Assembly: GCA_002499945.1 (NCBI GenBank)
Contig: DKYP01000170.1
Location: forward strand, 1 to 15,403
Source of the DNA: Lachnoclostridium sp. UBA7097
GTDB taxonomy: Bacteria; Bacillota; Clostridia; Lachnospirales; Lachnospiraceae
DNA: 15,403 nt
Direction of reading: 5' to 3'
Below are positions 1-6,764 of the stretch, piece after piece. The translations under genes were made by a program, and so were the position numbers. The notes under the pieces were generated by a model. The model did not search any database and was not told the origin of the DNA. It saw nothing but the letters and a program-made list of their open reading frames with translations. Numbering within the stretch: position 1 is the first letter of the stretch; every line of letters starts with the position of its first letter.

Positions 1-50
1 TCTATATTTTTACTAACTTAACAAGACCTCCTATCTAATACCGCCCTTCC

Positions 51-1469
51 CTACTTTCCCATACAGAAATCTTTAAATATTTTATTTACTAAATCTTCTG
101 AAGCCGTTTCCCCATTTATAAGCCCAAGCTTTTTATAGGCATCCATCATGTCAATAGTAATAAAATCCTCAGGCAGCCCCGCTTTTATAGTATTAACTGC
201 CTGCATAAGGCTTGCCAGTGCATCTTCTACTGCTTCTTTATGGCGCAGGCTTGTTAAATATACCTGGTCATTAAACGTAATATTCCCATGTAAAAATGAA
301 TTTTTAATATATTCACTTAATTTGCTAAGCCCGAGTTTTGTTTCATTTGAAAATCCAATGCAATCCCAGTCCAGTTTTTCTTTTACTTCTTCTTCTGTTA
401 ATTTTATTTCCAAATCAGATTTATTCATAAGGACAACACCTGTTTTATTTTTAAGCAGGTTTATTATCTGCATGTCAGCTTCATCAAGAGGTACACTGGA
501 ATCAACAACGTATATTACAAAATCAGCATTTTCAAGATAATTAACCGCCTTGCTAACCCCTATATTTTCCACTAAATCATTAGTTTCATGTATCCCGGCT
601 GTATCTATAAGGTTTAAAACAATATTATCAAGATATACTGTTTCTTCTATTATATCACGTGTAGTTCCTGCTATATTTGTAACAATTGCCCTTTCTTCAT
701 CTAAAAGAAGGTTCATAAGCGAAGATTTTCCTGCATTTGGCTTTCCAGCAATAACTGTATTAATACCCTCTGATTTCATTCTTCCATCATTAAAACGGGA
801 TAACAGCCCATTTAATTTATTAATCTCCTCTTCCATGTTATTTAATATTTTGTCCCTGTATTCATACAAATCATAATGCTCCGGGTCATCAAGTGCTGCT
901 TCAATCTGTCCAAGGTTACTTAATATTTCCTGTCTTATATCCTCAATATATACTGATATACTGCCTTCTAACTGTTTAACTGCACTGTCTAATGCAAAAT
1001 TGCTCTTAGAAGATATTATTTTCATAACAGCTTCTGCCTGGGATAAATCTATTCTTCCATTTAAAAATGCCCTTTTTGTAAATTCGCCAGGTTCTGCAAG
1101 TTTTACACCATTTTCCAGCAATAATTCCAAAATCTTTTTTACAACAAAAGGTCCTCCATGTGCATCAATTTCAACTACATCTTCTTTGGTATAACTGTTT
1201 GGTGCCTTCATTAAAAGTACTATAACTTCATCTACAATATTGTTACCATCTGTGATAAAACCATAATTTATTGTATGTGTTTCTTTATTATAAAAATAAT
1301 TAAAATCCCACTCAATGTCTTTTTTTATCTTTCCAGTTTTTTTATTTATAAATTTCCCAGTCCTGAAAATTTTTCCAGCTGCTTCTAAAGCTTTGTTTCC
1401 ACTTATACGGATTATACCTATCCCGCCCCCCATTCCACTTGCAATTCCTGCAATAGTATTATCCTGCAT
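51..1469 (-). CDS. mnmE: tRNA uridine-5-carboxymethylaminomethyl modification GTPase MnmE (TrmE)
   Basis: MnmE is a GTPase that works with MnmG to add the (carboxymethyl)aminomethyl group to the wobble uridine of certain tRNAs. The 472 residues show the family plan. The N-terminal folate-binding domain begins with DNTIAGIASG and has a GIGIIRISG stretch. A helical domain follows, into which the G domain is inserted. The P-loop is GKPNAGKSS (242-250), the switch II motif DTAG (289-292) and the specificity motif NKSD (349-352). The protein ends in CMGK, the usual C-[IL]-G-K tail with its catalytic Cys (C469). The length is slightly above the usual 450-460. The ATG at 1469 has only a modest ribosome site (GGCGGG). 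A terminator separates the gene from jag upstream, so it probably has its own promoter, which I could not place. mnmG is expected just beyond the left edge. Confidence 0.97.
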   Translation of the reverse strand: MQDNTIAGIASGMGGGIGIIRISGNKALEAAGKIFRTGKFINKKTGKIKKDIEWDFNYFYNKETHTINYGFITDGNNIVDEVIVLLMKAPNSYTKEDVVEIDAHGGPFVVKKILELLLENGVKLAEPGEFTKRAFLNGRIDLSQAEAVMKIISSKSNFALDSAVKQLEGSISVYIEDIRQEILSNLGQIEAALDDPEHYDLYEYRDKILNNMEEEINKLNGLLSRFNDGRMKSEGINTVIAGKPNAGKSSLMNLLLDEERAIVTNIAGTTRDIIEETVYLDNIVLNLIDTAGIHETNDLVENIGVSKAVNYLENADFVIYVVDSSVPLDEADMQIINLLKNKTGVVLMNKSDLEIKLTEEEVKEKLDWDCIGFSNETKLGLSKLSEYIKNSFLHGNITFNDQVYLTSLRHKEAVEDALASLMQAVNTIKAGLPEDFITIDMMDAYKKLGLINGETASEDLVNKIFKDFCMGK

Positions 1470-1485
1470 AATGTCCCGCCTTTCT

Positions 1486-1506
1486 GGTATAATAATTAAC
1501 TATACC
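1486..1506. repeat. Inverted repeat in the mnmE leader/promoter region
   Basis: GGTATA and TATACC form the arms of a 21-bp interrupted palindrome. Inner pairing continues, with one G-T wobble, to about eight pairs. It lies between the jag terminator and the mnmE ribosome site, on the mnmE side. It could be an operator or a small leader hairpin, or chance in AT-rich DNA. No repressor is identified. Confidence 0.35.
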
Positions 1507-1507
1507 T

Positions 1508-1536
1508 AAAAAAGAGGACTGTAGCCAGCCCCCTTT
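1508..1536 (-). terminator. Intrinsic terminator after the rpmH-rnpA-yidD-yidC-jag operon
   Basis: On the minus strand an 11-bp stem (AAAGGGGGCTG pairing with CAGTCCTCTTT, two G-U wobbles) closes a GCTA tetraloop. A run of six T follows, three of them inside the stem. It sits about 33 bases past the jag stop and before mnmE. This is a standard Rho-independent terminator and marks the operon end. The opposite strand has no comparable T run. Confidence 0.9.
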
Positions 1537-1568
1537 CCATTATTCACTGTTTCAATTACTTATACTTA

Positions 1569-2378
1569 TTATTCACTTTCCTCTATTATTTTTTTCTTAT
1601 ATTGTTCACTATTTACATTATCCATATTTTTGTTACTATAATTTTTCTTATTATAGTAGTCATTATTTCTTTTACGGTAATTTCCTCTTCCATTACCATT
1701 ATATTTATTGTTATATGGATATTTACTTCTGCGTTCATATCCTGTATCCACACCAGGTTTTAAAGTAATTACAACTTTACGGTATGGTTCCTCACCTTCA
1801 CTGTGTGTTTCAACATATTTATCCTTCTGCAATGCAGAATGTATAACCCTCCGTTCATATGGGTTCATAGGTTCAAGATATACAGGGCGGTGTATCCTTT
1901 TAACCTTATGTGCAAGATTCCTTGCCAGGTTTTCAAGTGTCTCTTTTCTTCTTTCACGGTAGTTTTCTGTATCAAGCTTAACCTTAACATAACTTTCTGT
2001 ATTCTTATTAATAACAAGGCTTAGAAGATATTGTAAAGAATCAAGGGTTGCCCCCCTCTTTCCAATAAGAATCCCCATTTCTTCACCACTAAGGTCTACA
2101 CTCATCTGGTTTTCCAATTCATTATAGTCTAACTGGATATTAACTTTTAAATCCATTGCATCAAAAACTTTGTTAAGAAAATTAACAGCAGTATCTTTAA
2201 TATCAAATTTAATTCTTACACGTATTTTTGCTGGTTTACTGAAAAGCCCTAATATCCCTGGACTTTCTTTTTCTATAATTTCATATTCAACTTTGTCACT
2301 GGTAGTTTTAAGCTGCACCAGAGCATTAGTCAACGCTTCATCAACAGTTTTTGCTGTAAATTCCTTCCACTCAGACAT
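1569..2378 (-). CDS. jag: RNA-binding protein Jag/KhpB (Jag-N, KH and R3H domains) with long basic tail
   Basis: KhpB (Jag, also EloR) is a cytoplasmic RNA-binding protein linked in Firmicutes to cell elongation and division, and is regularly encoded next to yidC. The chosen ATG at 2378 begins MSEWKEFTAKTVDEAL, a typical Jag-N start, and has a strong GGAGGAG site at 2382-2388. An in-frame ATG at 2411 would add eleven residues and lacks such a site. Domains of the 269-residue protein: Jag-N (about 1-55); KH with the GKRG loop (106-109); R3H (about 145-210) with the motif PMNPYERRVIH (170-180). Residues 213-269 form a tail rich in Asn, Tyr, Lys and Arg, probably disordered, which makes the protein longer than the roughly 208-residue Bacillus protein. 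The tail may add RNA affinity; that is inference. Confidence 0.95.
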   Translation of the reverse strand: MSEWKEFTAKTVDEALTNALVQLKTTSDKVEYEIIEKESPGILGLFSKPAKIRVRIKFDIKDTAVNFLNKVFDAMDLKVNIQLDYNELENQMSVDLSGEEMGILIGKRGATLDSLQYLLSLVINKNTESYVKVKLDTENYRERRKETLENLARNLAHKVKRIHRPVYLEPMNPYERRVIHSALQKDKYVETHSEGEEPYRKVVITLKPGVDTGYERRSKYPYNNKYNGNGRGNYRKRNNDYYNKKNYSNKNMDNVNSEQYKKKIIEESE

Positions 2379-2425
2379 AATCTCCTCCATTCTGTCCAAA
2401 AAATAAAACATCCTATCTTTTTCAA

Positions 2426-3679
2426 TTATTTTTTATCATTTGTATCCCTTGCCATCATATTGGCATATGAAGCGATACTTCCTTCTTTATATTTCTTATT
2501 GCCCCCTGTTTTATAATTGCTCTTACTATTTTTTACAAGATTAACATTATTACTAATATCATTTTTTGATGTTTTATTGTCCGTTGCAATTGTACTTGTC
2601 CTCTTCTTGGCAATTTCCTGCACCGCTTTATTAGGGTCAACACCCATTTTTTCATAACGCTTCTTTGTCTTTTCAATATTTTTCTCAACTTCTGCATCCA
2701 TATCCATGCGTTTAAAATAAAGATTTATACCTAATGACTGGAAAATCCTGAATACATTACCCGCAACCCAGTATATGCCAACACCTATAGGGAACATAAA
2801 ACACATAAGGCCTGTTATAAAAGGCATTACATTATTCATCATTTTCATTGATGCTGCTGTAGGGTTATTCTGGTCCATTACCTGTGTATTTCCTGCCATG
2901 CTTATCTTCATGCTAAGTATCTGTGTTACAACAGAAAGTACAGGTATTATAATACTTATGCTTCTGATTCCCGGAGTATCAGCAATATTTAATCCTAAAA
3001 ATGAATTAATGTGTCTTGACTCTTCTGCTACAGATGTAATAACACTTTCCAAATCAGGGCACTTCTTAATAAGTTCACCCCATGCAGATGTATTAAACTG
3101 TCCAAGTACATCTACAAAATAACTTATATCCTTGCTCTCCTTTGCTGCCTGGACTGCATCAGTAATAACATAAGTTTTAGCAGCAACCATATTGGAAAGT
3201 TCTTCAACTGTAACTCCGGCAGCCTGTATTTTTTCTGCAAGGCCGCTGTAAATCTCATATACCTGTGGTACATATGCAGGTATATTATAAATAACACGGT
3301 ACAAGGCAAATAAAATCGGAAAAGTTATCAGCATAGGCAGGCAGCCGCTTGCAGGGCTTACGCCATATTTCTGGTAAACAGCCTGTGTTTCTAATGACAT
3401 CTTCTGCTGTGATGCCTGGTCTTTTTTATTCTTATATTTCTTCTGTATTTCCTGTAATTCAGGGTTCATTATTGCAGACATTTTTGAAAATTTCTGTTGT
3501 TTAATCTGCATTGGAAGCATTAAAGCATTTACTATAAAAGTAAAGAGTATAATACATATACCTGTATTTTCAATTCCAAAATTTGATAACAGGGAATACA
3601 ATGCCTGCAAAATATATCCAAGCACCCTTGCAATAGGCCCCAATATTGCACCCTTGTACGTTGTCAAAATCACATTCAT
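2426..3679 (-). CDS. yidC: Membrane protein insertase YidC/Oxa1 family
   Basis: YidC inserts and folds membrane proteins, alone or with SecYEG. The start has an AGGAGGA site 9 bases upstream. In the 417 residues the conserved core is clear: a first core membrane helix about 39-57, the cytoplasmic charged hairpin about 58-110 (QQKFSKMSAIMNPELQEIQ), a helix about 112-133, then helices about 239-259 and 284-312. An N-terminal hydrophobic stretch (11-33) has no lipobox Cys, unlike Bacillus SpoIIIJ. Between the second and third core helices lies an outside loop of about 100 residues, longer than in Bacillus. The last 100 residues are a basic cytoplasmic tail. The groove arginine of E. coli (R366) and Bacillus appears to be Asn (N51, in IVNALMLP). 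Confidence 0.96.
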   Translation of the reverse strand: MNVILTTYKGAILGPIARVLGYILQALYSLLSNFGIENTGICIILFTFIVNALMLPMQIKQQKFSKMSAIMNPELQEIQKKYKNKKDQASQQKMSLETQAVYQKYGVSPASGCLPMLITFPILFALYRVIYNIPAYVPQVYEIYSGLAEKIQAAGVTVEELSNMVAAKTYVITDAVQAAKESKDISYFVDVLGQFNTSAWGELIKKCPDLESVITSVAEESRHINSFLGLNIADTPGIRSISIIIPVLSVVTQILSMKISMAGNTQVMDQNNPTAASMKMMNNVMPFITGLMCFMFPIGVGIYWVAGNVFRIFQSLGINLYFKRMDMDAEVEKNIEKTKKRYEKMGVDPNKAVQEIAKKRTSTIATDNKTSKNDISNNVNLVKNSKSNYKTGGNKKYKEGSIASYANMMARDTNDKK

Positions 3680-3715
3680 AGTCTAAAGTCCTCCTGCGCC
3701 ATATAAAAGCAGTGG

Positions 3716-3928
3716 TTATGGTACTGGGTCATAACCGCCCTTTGCAAAAGGGTGGCATCTTAAAATACGCCTTACAGCTAAAAAACCCCCTTTGAAAAAA
3801 CCATACTTCTCCAATGCCTCTATGGCATATTGTGAACAAGTGGGTGTATAAATACACACTGGCTTTCCTTTTAAGGGAGATAAAAACTTCTGATATAAAT
3901 TTATAAACAATATCACTATTCTTTTCAT
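3716..3928 (-). CDS. yidD: Membrane protein insertion efficiency factor YidD
   Basis: YidD is a small membrane-associated protein that aids YidC-dependent insertion in E. coli. The 70 residues carry the whole family signature: an N-terminal amphipathic or hydrophobic helix (IVILFINLYQKFLSPL), then the Cys-containing CIYTPTCSQYA and the C-terminal CHPFAKGGYDPVP. Size is normal. The start lies 8 bases after the rnpA stop with a weak AAGG site, so translation is probably coupled to rnpA. The fixed order rnpA-yidD-yidC supports the call. Confidence 0.97.
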   Translation of the reverse strand: MKRIVILFINLYQKFLSPLKGKPVCIYTPTCSQYAIEALEKYGFFKGGFLAVRRILRCHPFAKGGYDPVP

Positions 3929-3936
3929 AAACTGCC

Positions 3937-4269
3937 TTATTTCTCTAAAACCTTATGAAGCCTGCCAAGATGCAGGACCGCACTTTCAATATCTTTATAC
4001 TTTTTACCTCTGGCTGTATTCCTGGCTACTATAACAATGTCATAACCTATGGCGAACTGTTCTTCATTCAATCTGATACTTTCTCTTATCAACCTGGTCA
4101 CCCTATGCCTAATAACACTATTCCCAACTTTTTTACTGACAGTAATTCCAAATCTATTAACAGGCTTCTGGTTCTCCAATATATACATAACCAGATATTT
4201 ATTAGCATAGGATTTACCATGGTGATATACATTCAAAAACTCATAATTCTTTCTAATTGATATAAACAC
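3937..4269 (-). CDS. rnpA: Ribonuclease P protein component
   Basis: RnpA is the protein subunit of RNase P. It binds the catalytic RNA and precursor-tRNA leaders during 5' maturation. The 110 residues show the family core: GKSYANKYLVMYIL, FGITVSKKVGNSVIRHRVTRLIRE, and a C-terminal DIVIVARNTA. The RNR motif reads RHR here. Translation must start at a GTG at 4269: an in-frame TGA lies four codons upstream, and a GAGGG site (4276-4280) sits six bases before the GTG. This gives a slightly short N-terminus beginning MFISIRKNYEF, without the usual first few residues of many relatives. The gene follows rpmH by 62 bases, which hold a small CCGC-TTTA-GCGG hairpin (4283-4294) next to the ribosome site. 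Confidence 0.96.
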   Translation of the reverse strand: MFISIRKNYEFLNVYHHGKSYANKYLVMYILENQKPVNRFGITVSKKVGNSVIRHRVTRLIRESIRLNEEQFAIGYDIVIVARNTARGKKYKDIESAVLHLGRLHKVLEK

Positions 4270-4331
4270 AATAATCCCTCAGCCGCTAAAGCGGGACTTT
4301 ACTATAGAAGAAAAGGCCACATAAATGCGAC

Positions 4332-4466
4332 CTATGCGGATAACTTATGTCTTCCCTTTGCTCTCCTGTTAGATAAAACTTTTCTGCCATTAGCTGTACG
4401 CATTCTCTTTCTGAATCCATGAACCCTCTTTCTGGATTTTTTCTTAGGCTGGAATGTCATCTTCAT
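4332..4466 (-). CDS. rpmH: 50S ribosomal protein L34
   Basis: L34 is a small basic protein of the large ribosomal subunit. Reading the minus strand from the ATG at 4466 gives 44 residues, starting MKMTFQPKKKSRKRVHGF and ending RRAKGRHKLSA, then TAG. This is full family length with the conserved HGFRxRM and NGRKVLxxRRxKGR segments. An excellent AAAGGAGGTG site (4475-4484) sits 8 bases before the start. It is first in the operon, behind a near-perfect sigma-A promoter. The second in-frame ATG (third codon) is too close to the ribosome site to be preferred. Confidence 0.98.
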   Translation of the reverse strand: MKMTFQPKKKSRKRVHGFRKRMRTANGRKVLSNRRAKGRHKLSA

Positions 4467-4516
4467 TTTTAAAACACCTCCTTTTTATTAAATACGCAAA
4501 ATCACGTGTATCTCAT

Positions 4517-4545
4517 ATTATATTAGTAAAATCCCATTTCGTCAA
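4517..4545 (-). promoter_or_regulatory. Sigma-A promoter of the rpmH operon
   Basis: On the minus strand, TTGACG (4540-4545) and TATAAT (4517-4522) are separated by exactly 17 bases. Transcription should start near 4510, giving a leader of about 45 bases before rpmH. The nearest DnaA box is at 4600, about 55 bases upstream of the -35, so DnaA binding could influence this promoter; that is inference. Confidence 0.93.
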
Positions 4546-4599
4546 GTAAATTCTGCCTAAAAGTAATATTTTATTTCTTCGTTATGAAACTTTTAACAC

Positions 4600-5046
4600 T
4601 TATCCACATTAACACTTATCCACAATATTATCCACATGTTAATTATGTGGATATCAAAAATAACTGGTATGTTAATTATTAAAAATATATTATAATAGGA
4701 AGAAACTATTTCGTAATATAATTATTCTACATATTACGGATAATTATATCCACAATATCCGCAAATTATCCGGGGTTAATAAACATAACCATCTACTTTT
4801 GTAGATAACTTTGATTTTTTTAATAAGTTATAAACAAATTGTGGATAAATTGTGGATAACTTTCTCCTTTTTCTGAATTCTTTCCACAAAGTTATCCACA
4901 ATATCCACCATTTAAGCATAAATACTATATTTTTTCCACTTTTCCACATCTGTTATAGTTATCCACAATCTTTTGTGGATTTAATGTTAATAATTGTTAT
5001 TAAGTTGTTAAATACGCCATAAAATTAGTTATCCACAATATCCACA
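4600..5046. other. oriC, upstream DnaA-box cluster (rpmH-dnaA intergenic)
   Basis: The 721-base gap between rpmH and dnaA has no gene but is filled with initiator sites. Perfect 9-mer boxes (TTATCCACA or complement): forward at 4600-4608, 4616-4624, 4628-4636, 4892-4900, 4959-4967 and 5029-5037; reverse at 4840-4848 and 4851-4859. Boxes with one mismatch: 4646-4654 (reverse), 4746-4754 and 5038-5046. The sites fall in a left group (4600-4654), one near match at 4746, and a right group (4840-5046). Between them is AT-rich DNA with an 8-bp inverted repeat (4712-4738). By analogy with Bacillus, this is the incA/B-like part of a bipartite origin and probably also autoregulates dnaA and rpmH. Confidence 0.92.
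4712..4738. repeat. Inverted repeat between the two DnaA-box groups of oriC
   Basis: CGTAATAT (4712-4719) and ATATTACG (4731-4738) are perfect 8-bp arms around an 11-base spacer. The palindromic octamer ATAATTAT lies across it at 4718-4725 and again at 4740-4747, 22 bp apart. It matches no DnaA-box consensus. It could bind another origin factor, or be chance in AT-rich DNA. Confidence 0.5.
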
Positions 5047-5089
5047 AAAACAAAATTCACATATTAACAATCTTTATTGTTCCTTCTGC

Positions 5090-5116
5090 TTGTATTTTCC
5101 CTTTATTTGATATAAA
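5090..5116 (+). promoter_or_regulatory. dnaA: Candidate dnaA promoter with extended -10
   Basis: TGATATAAA (5108-5116) resembles an extended -10 (TGnTATAAT). Upstream, TTGTAT (5090-5095) is a fair -35, but with a short 15-base spacer. Transcription would start near 5123 and give a leader of about 65 bases. The leader contains an imperfect hairpin, TTTC-C-GC/GC-A-GAAA (5137-5155). The last DnaA boxes (5029-5046) lie about 45 bases upstream of the -35, a position suited to autoregulation. Confidence 0.45.
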
Positions 5117-5187
5117 ATAGACTATATGATGTGATATTTCCGCCTATCGCAGAAACCAATTTACTTTAAAGATATAAAGACTGGGAA

Positions 5188-6603
5188 ATGAGGTATAAAA
5201 CTTTGGAAAATGAACTGTATCAAAGATGGGAAGAAATACTAGAACATATGAAAGTCAGTTTTGATATTACAGATGTTTCATACCGTACTTTCATCAAAAT
5301 TTTAAGCATATATTCGATAGAAGACAATAAGATTACTATTTTAATAGATGATATAAATATTGGCAACAGCAAATCTTTCATTGAAAAAAAATATAACAAG
5401 TTCTTGTCAGTTGCAATAGAAGAAATTACTGGTGTGCATTATGAACTTTCTTATCTTTCACTAACTGCCCTGGACTCACAAAACAGAAAACAGTTCCCGG
5501 AAAAAGATTTTAAAAAAGCACGCTTAAACCCTTCTATAAATCCTAACTATACCTTTGATACATTTATCGTAGGTGATAATAATGATTATGCACATGCTGC
5601 TTCCCTTAAAGTAGCTGAAGAACCAGGTGATACCTACAATCCTTTATTTATATATGGGAAACCAGGACTTGGAAAAACACACCTTATGCATGCAATAGCC
5701 AATTATATCCTTGAAAACGATACAAGTAAAAAAGTTATATATGTTACAAGTGAAACTTTTACTAATGAAATAGTAGATGCAGTACGTGACAGTAAAAATG
5801 AACATTCAACAGCCAGACAGGAATTCCGCAATAAATACAGGAATGTTGATGTACTTTTAATAGATGATATACAATTTATTATAGGCAAAGAATCAACACA
5901 GCTTGAATTTTTCCATACATTTAACCACTTATATGAATCACAGAAACAGATAATCATATCAAGTGATAAACATCCATCAACTATGACAATGCTTGAAGAA
6001 AGGCTCCGCTCACGCTTTGAAATGGGGCTTACAGTGGATATAAAACCCCCGGCATATGAAACACGTATGGCAATTTTACACAAAAAAGTATCAGAAGAAA
6101 ATATAATACTTGATGATAATATATTAGATTACATTGCAAGTAATATTGTTTCTAATATAAGGGAACTCCAGGGCGCAATTAACAAAGTAATATCTTTTTC
6201 CAACCTGTGTGACAAAGAAATTACCATGGAACTTACCAAAGAAGCACTTGCAGATATAATAAACCCGGATATAAAAAAAGAAATAACTGTTGAATATATT
6301 GCTGAAACTGTTGCAGACCATTTTGGAATTACTGTTAAGGACCTGCTTTCGTCCAAGCGTAATTCCAATATTGTGTTCCCCCGCCATATATGTATGTACT
6401 TATGCAGGGAACTTACAAGTAATTCACTTGCTGATATAGGAAGCAGGCTTGGCAACAGACACCATTCCACTATATTACATAGTATTGAATTAATAGAAAA
6501 GAAACTTAAAAACAGCCAGGGCAATGAAGAACTTAAGAAAAACATTGATGTTCTTAATAAAAAAATAAATCCACAATATTGTGGATTTCTAATGCACAAA
6601 TAA
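5188..6603 (+). CDS. dnaA: Chromosomal replication initiator protein DnaA
   Basis: DnaA is the AAA+ ATPase that binds the 9-mer boxes, opens the origin and loads helicase. Domain I spans about 1-90, with a short linker to about 115. The AAA+ core has Walker A GKPGLGKT (157-164), Walker B VLLIDD (222-227), sensor 1 ISSD (257-260), the arginine-finger box LRSRF (273-277) and sensor 2 NIRELQGA (323-330). Domain IV (about 365-460) has the box-binding helix with R399, then LGNRHHSTILHS (421-432), where the usual RDHTT reads RHHST. The last residues, PQYCGFLMHK, are encoded by a palindrome. The ATG at 5188 lacks a good ribosome site. An in-frame TTG at 5203 has TGAGGT 8 bases upstream and would give 466 residues starting like typical DnaA, so the start is uncertain. 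Confidence 0.97.
   Translation: MRYKTLENELYQRWEEILEHMKVSFDITDVSYRTFIKILSIYSIEDNKITILIDDINIGNSKSFIEKKYNKFLSVAIEEITGVHYELSYLSLTALDSQNRKQFPEKDFKKARLNPSINPNYTFDTFIVGDNNDYAHAASLKVAEEPGDTYNPLFIYGKPGLGKTHLMHAIANYILENDTSKKVIYVTSETFTNEIVDAVRDSKNEHSTARQEFRNKYRNVDVLLIDDIQFIIGKESTQLEFFHTFNHLYESQKQIIISSDKHPSTMTMLEERLRSRFEMGLTVDIKPPAYETRMAILHKKVSEENIILDDNILDYIASNIVSNIRELQGAINKVISFSNLCDKEITMELTKEALADIINPDIKKEITVEYIAETVADHFGITVKDLLSSKRNSNIVFPRHICMYLCRELTSNSLADIGSRLGNRHHSTILHSIELIEKKLKNSQGNEELKKNIDVLNKKINPQYCGFLMHK
6567..6588. repeat. Perfect 22-bp palindrome of paired DnaA-like boxes in the dnaA 3' end
   Basis: The 11-base half-site AAATCCACAAT is followed directly by its reverse complement. Each half carries a near DnaA box (7 of 9, AAATCCACA). 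It lies within the last codons of dnaA. As RNA it would make a long AU-rich hairpin, but no T run follows, so it is not a standard terminator. It is best read as the first element of the downstream origin. Confidence 0.85.
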
Positions 6604-6611
6604 ACATTTTA

Positions 6612-6764
6612 TGTGGATAAGTGCCAGATGGTATTTTTTGGAAATATTTACAATGTTCATAAGTACCGGCTTTTCAACAGCTTTCCGAAAGTTATCAACA
6701 ATGTTATTAAAACCAGATTTCTAAGTAATTACTAGGGTCCGGGGTACTTTTCCACTTTTCCACA
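6612..6764. other. oriC, downstream DnaA-box group (dnaA-dnaN intergenic)
   Basis: A perfect reverse box, TGTGGATAA, lies at 6612-6620. One-mismatch boxes are TTATCAACA at 6692-6700 and TTTTCCACA at 6756-6764. TTTTCCACT (two mismatches) at 6748-6756 is directly against the last one. A G-rich segment (6734-6744) precedes this pair. With the upstream cluster this makes a bipartite origin flanking dnaA, as in Bacillus subtilis. Confidence 0.85.

Noticed and set aside
2379..2411. Longer jag reading from the ATG at 2411
   Set aside because: The strong GGAGGAG site lies inside this extension and points to the ATG at 2378, where Jag homology begins.
3124..3309. Small frame inside yidC in the same strand
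   Set aside because: It is a shifted reading of the well-supported YidC outside loop, with no ribosome site or recognisable domain.
4501..4510. Possible parS site (TCACGTG) in the rpmH leader
   Set aside because: Only the CACGTG core and a few flanking bases match the 16-bp TGTTTCACGTGAAACA site; the flanks differ too much.
4691..4696. TATAAT as a promoter -10 in the origin
   Set aside because: No acceptable -35 lies 16-18 bases upstream and it is almost 500 bases from dnaA; expected by chance in such AT-rich DNA.
4600..5046. Repeated short motifs as a CRISPR array
   Set aside because: The repeats are 9-bp DnaA boxes in both orientations with irregular spacing; there are no long identical repeats, regular spacers or cas genes.
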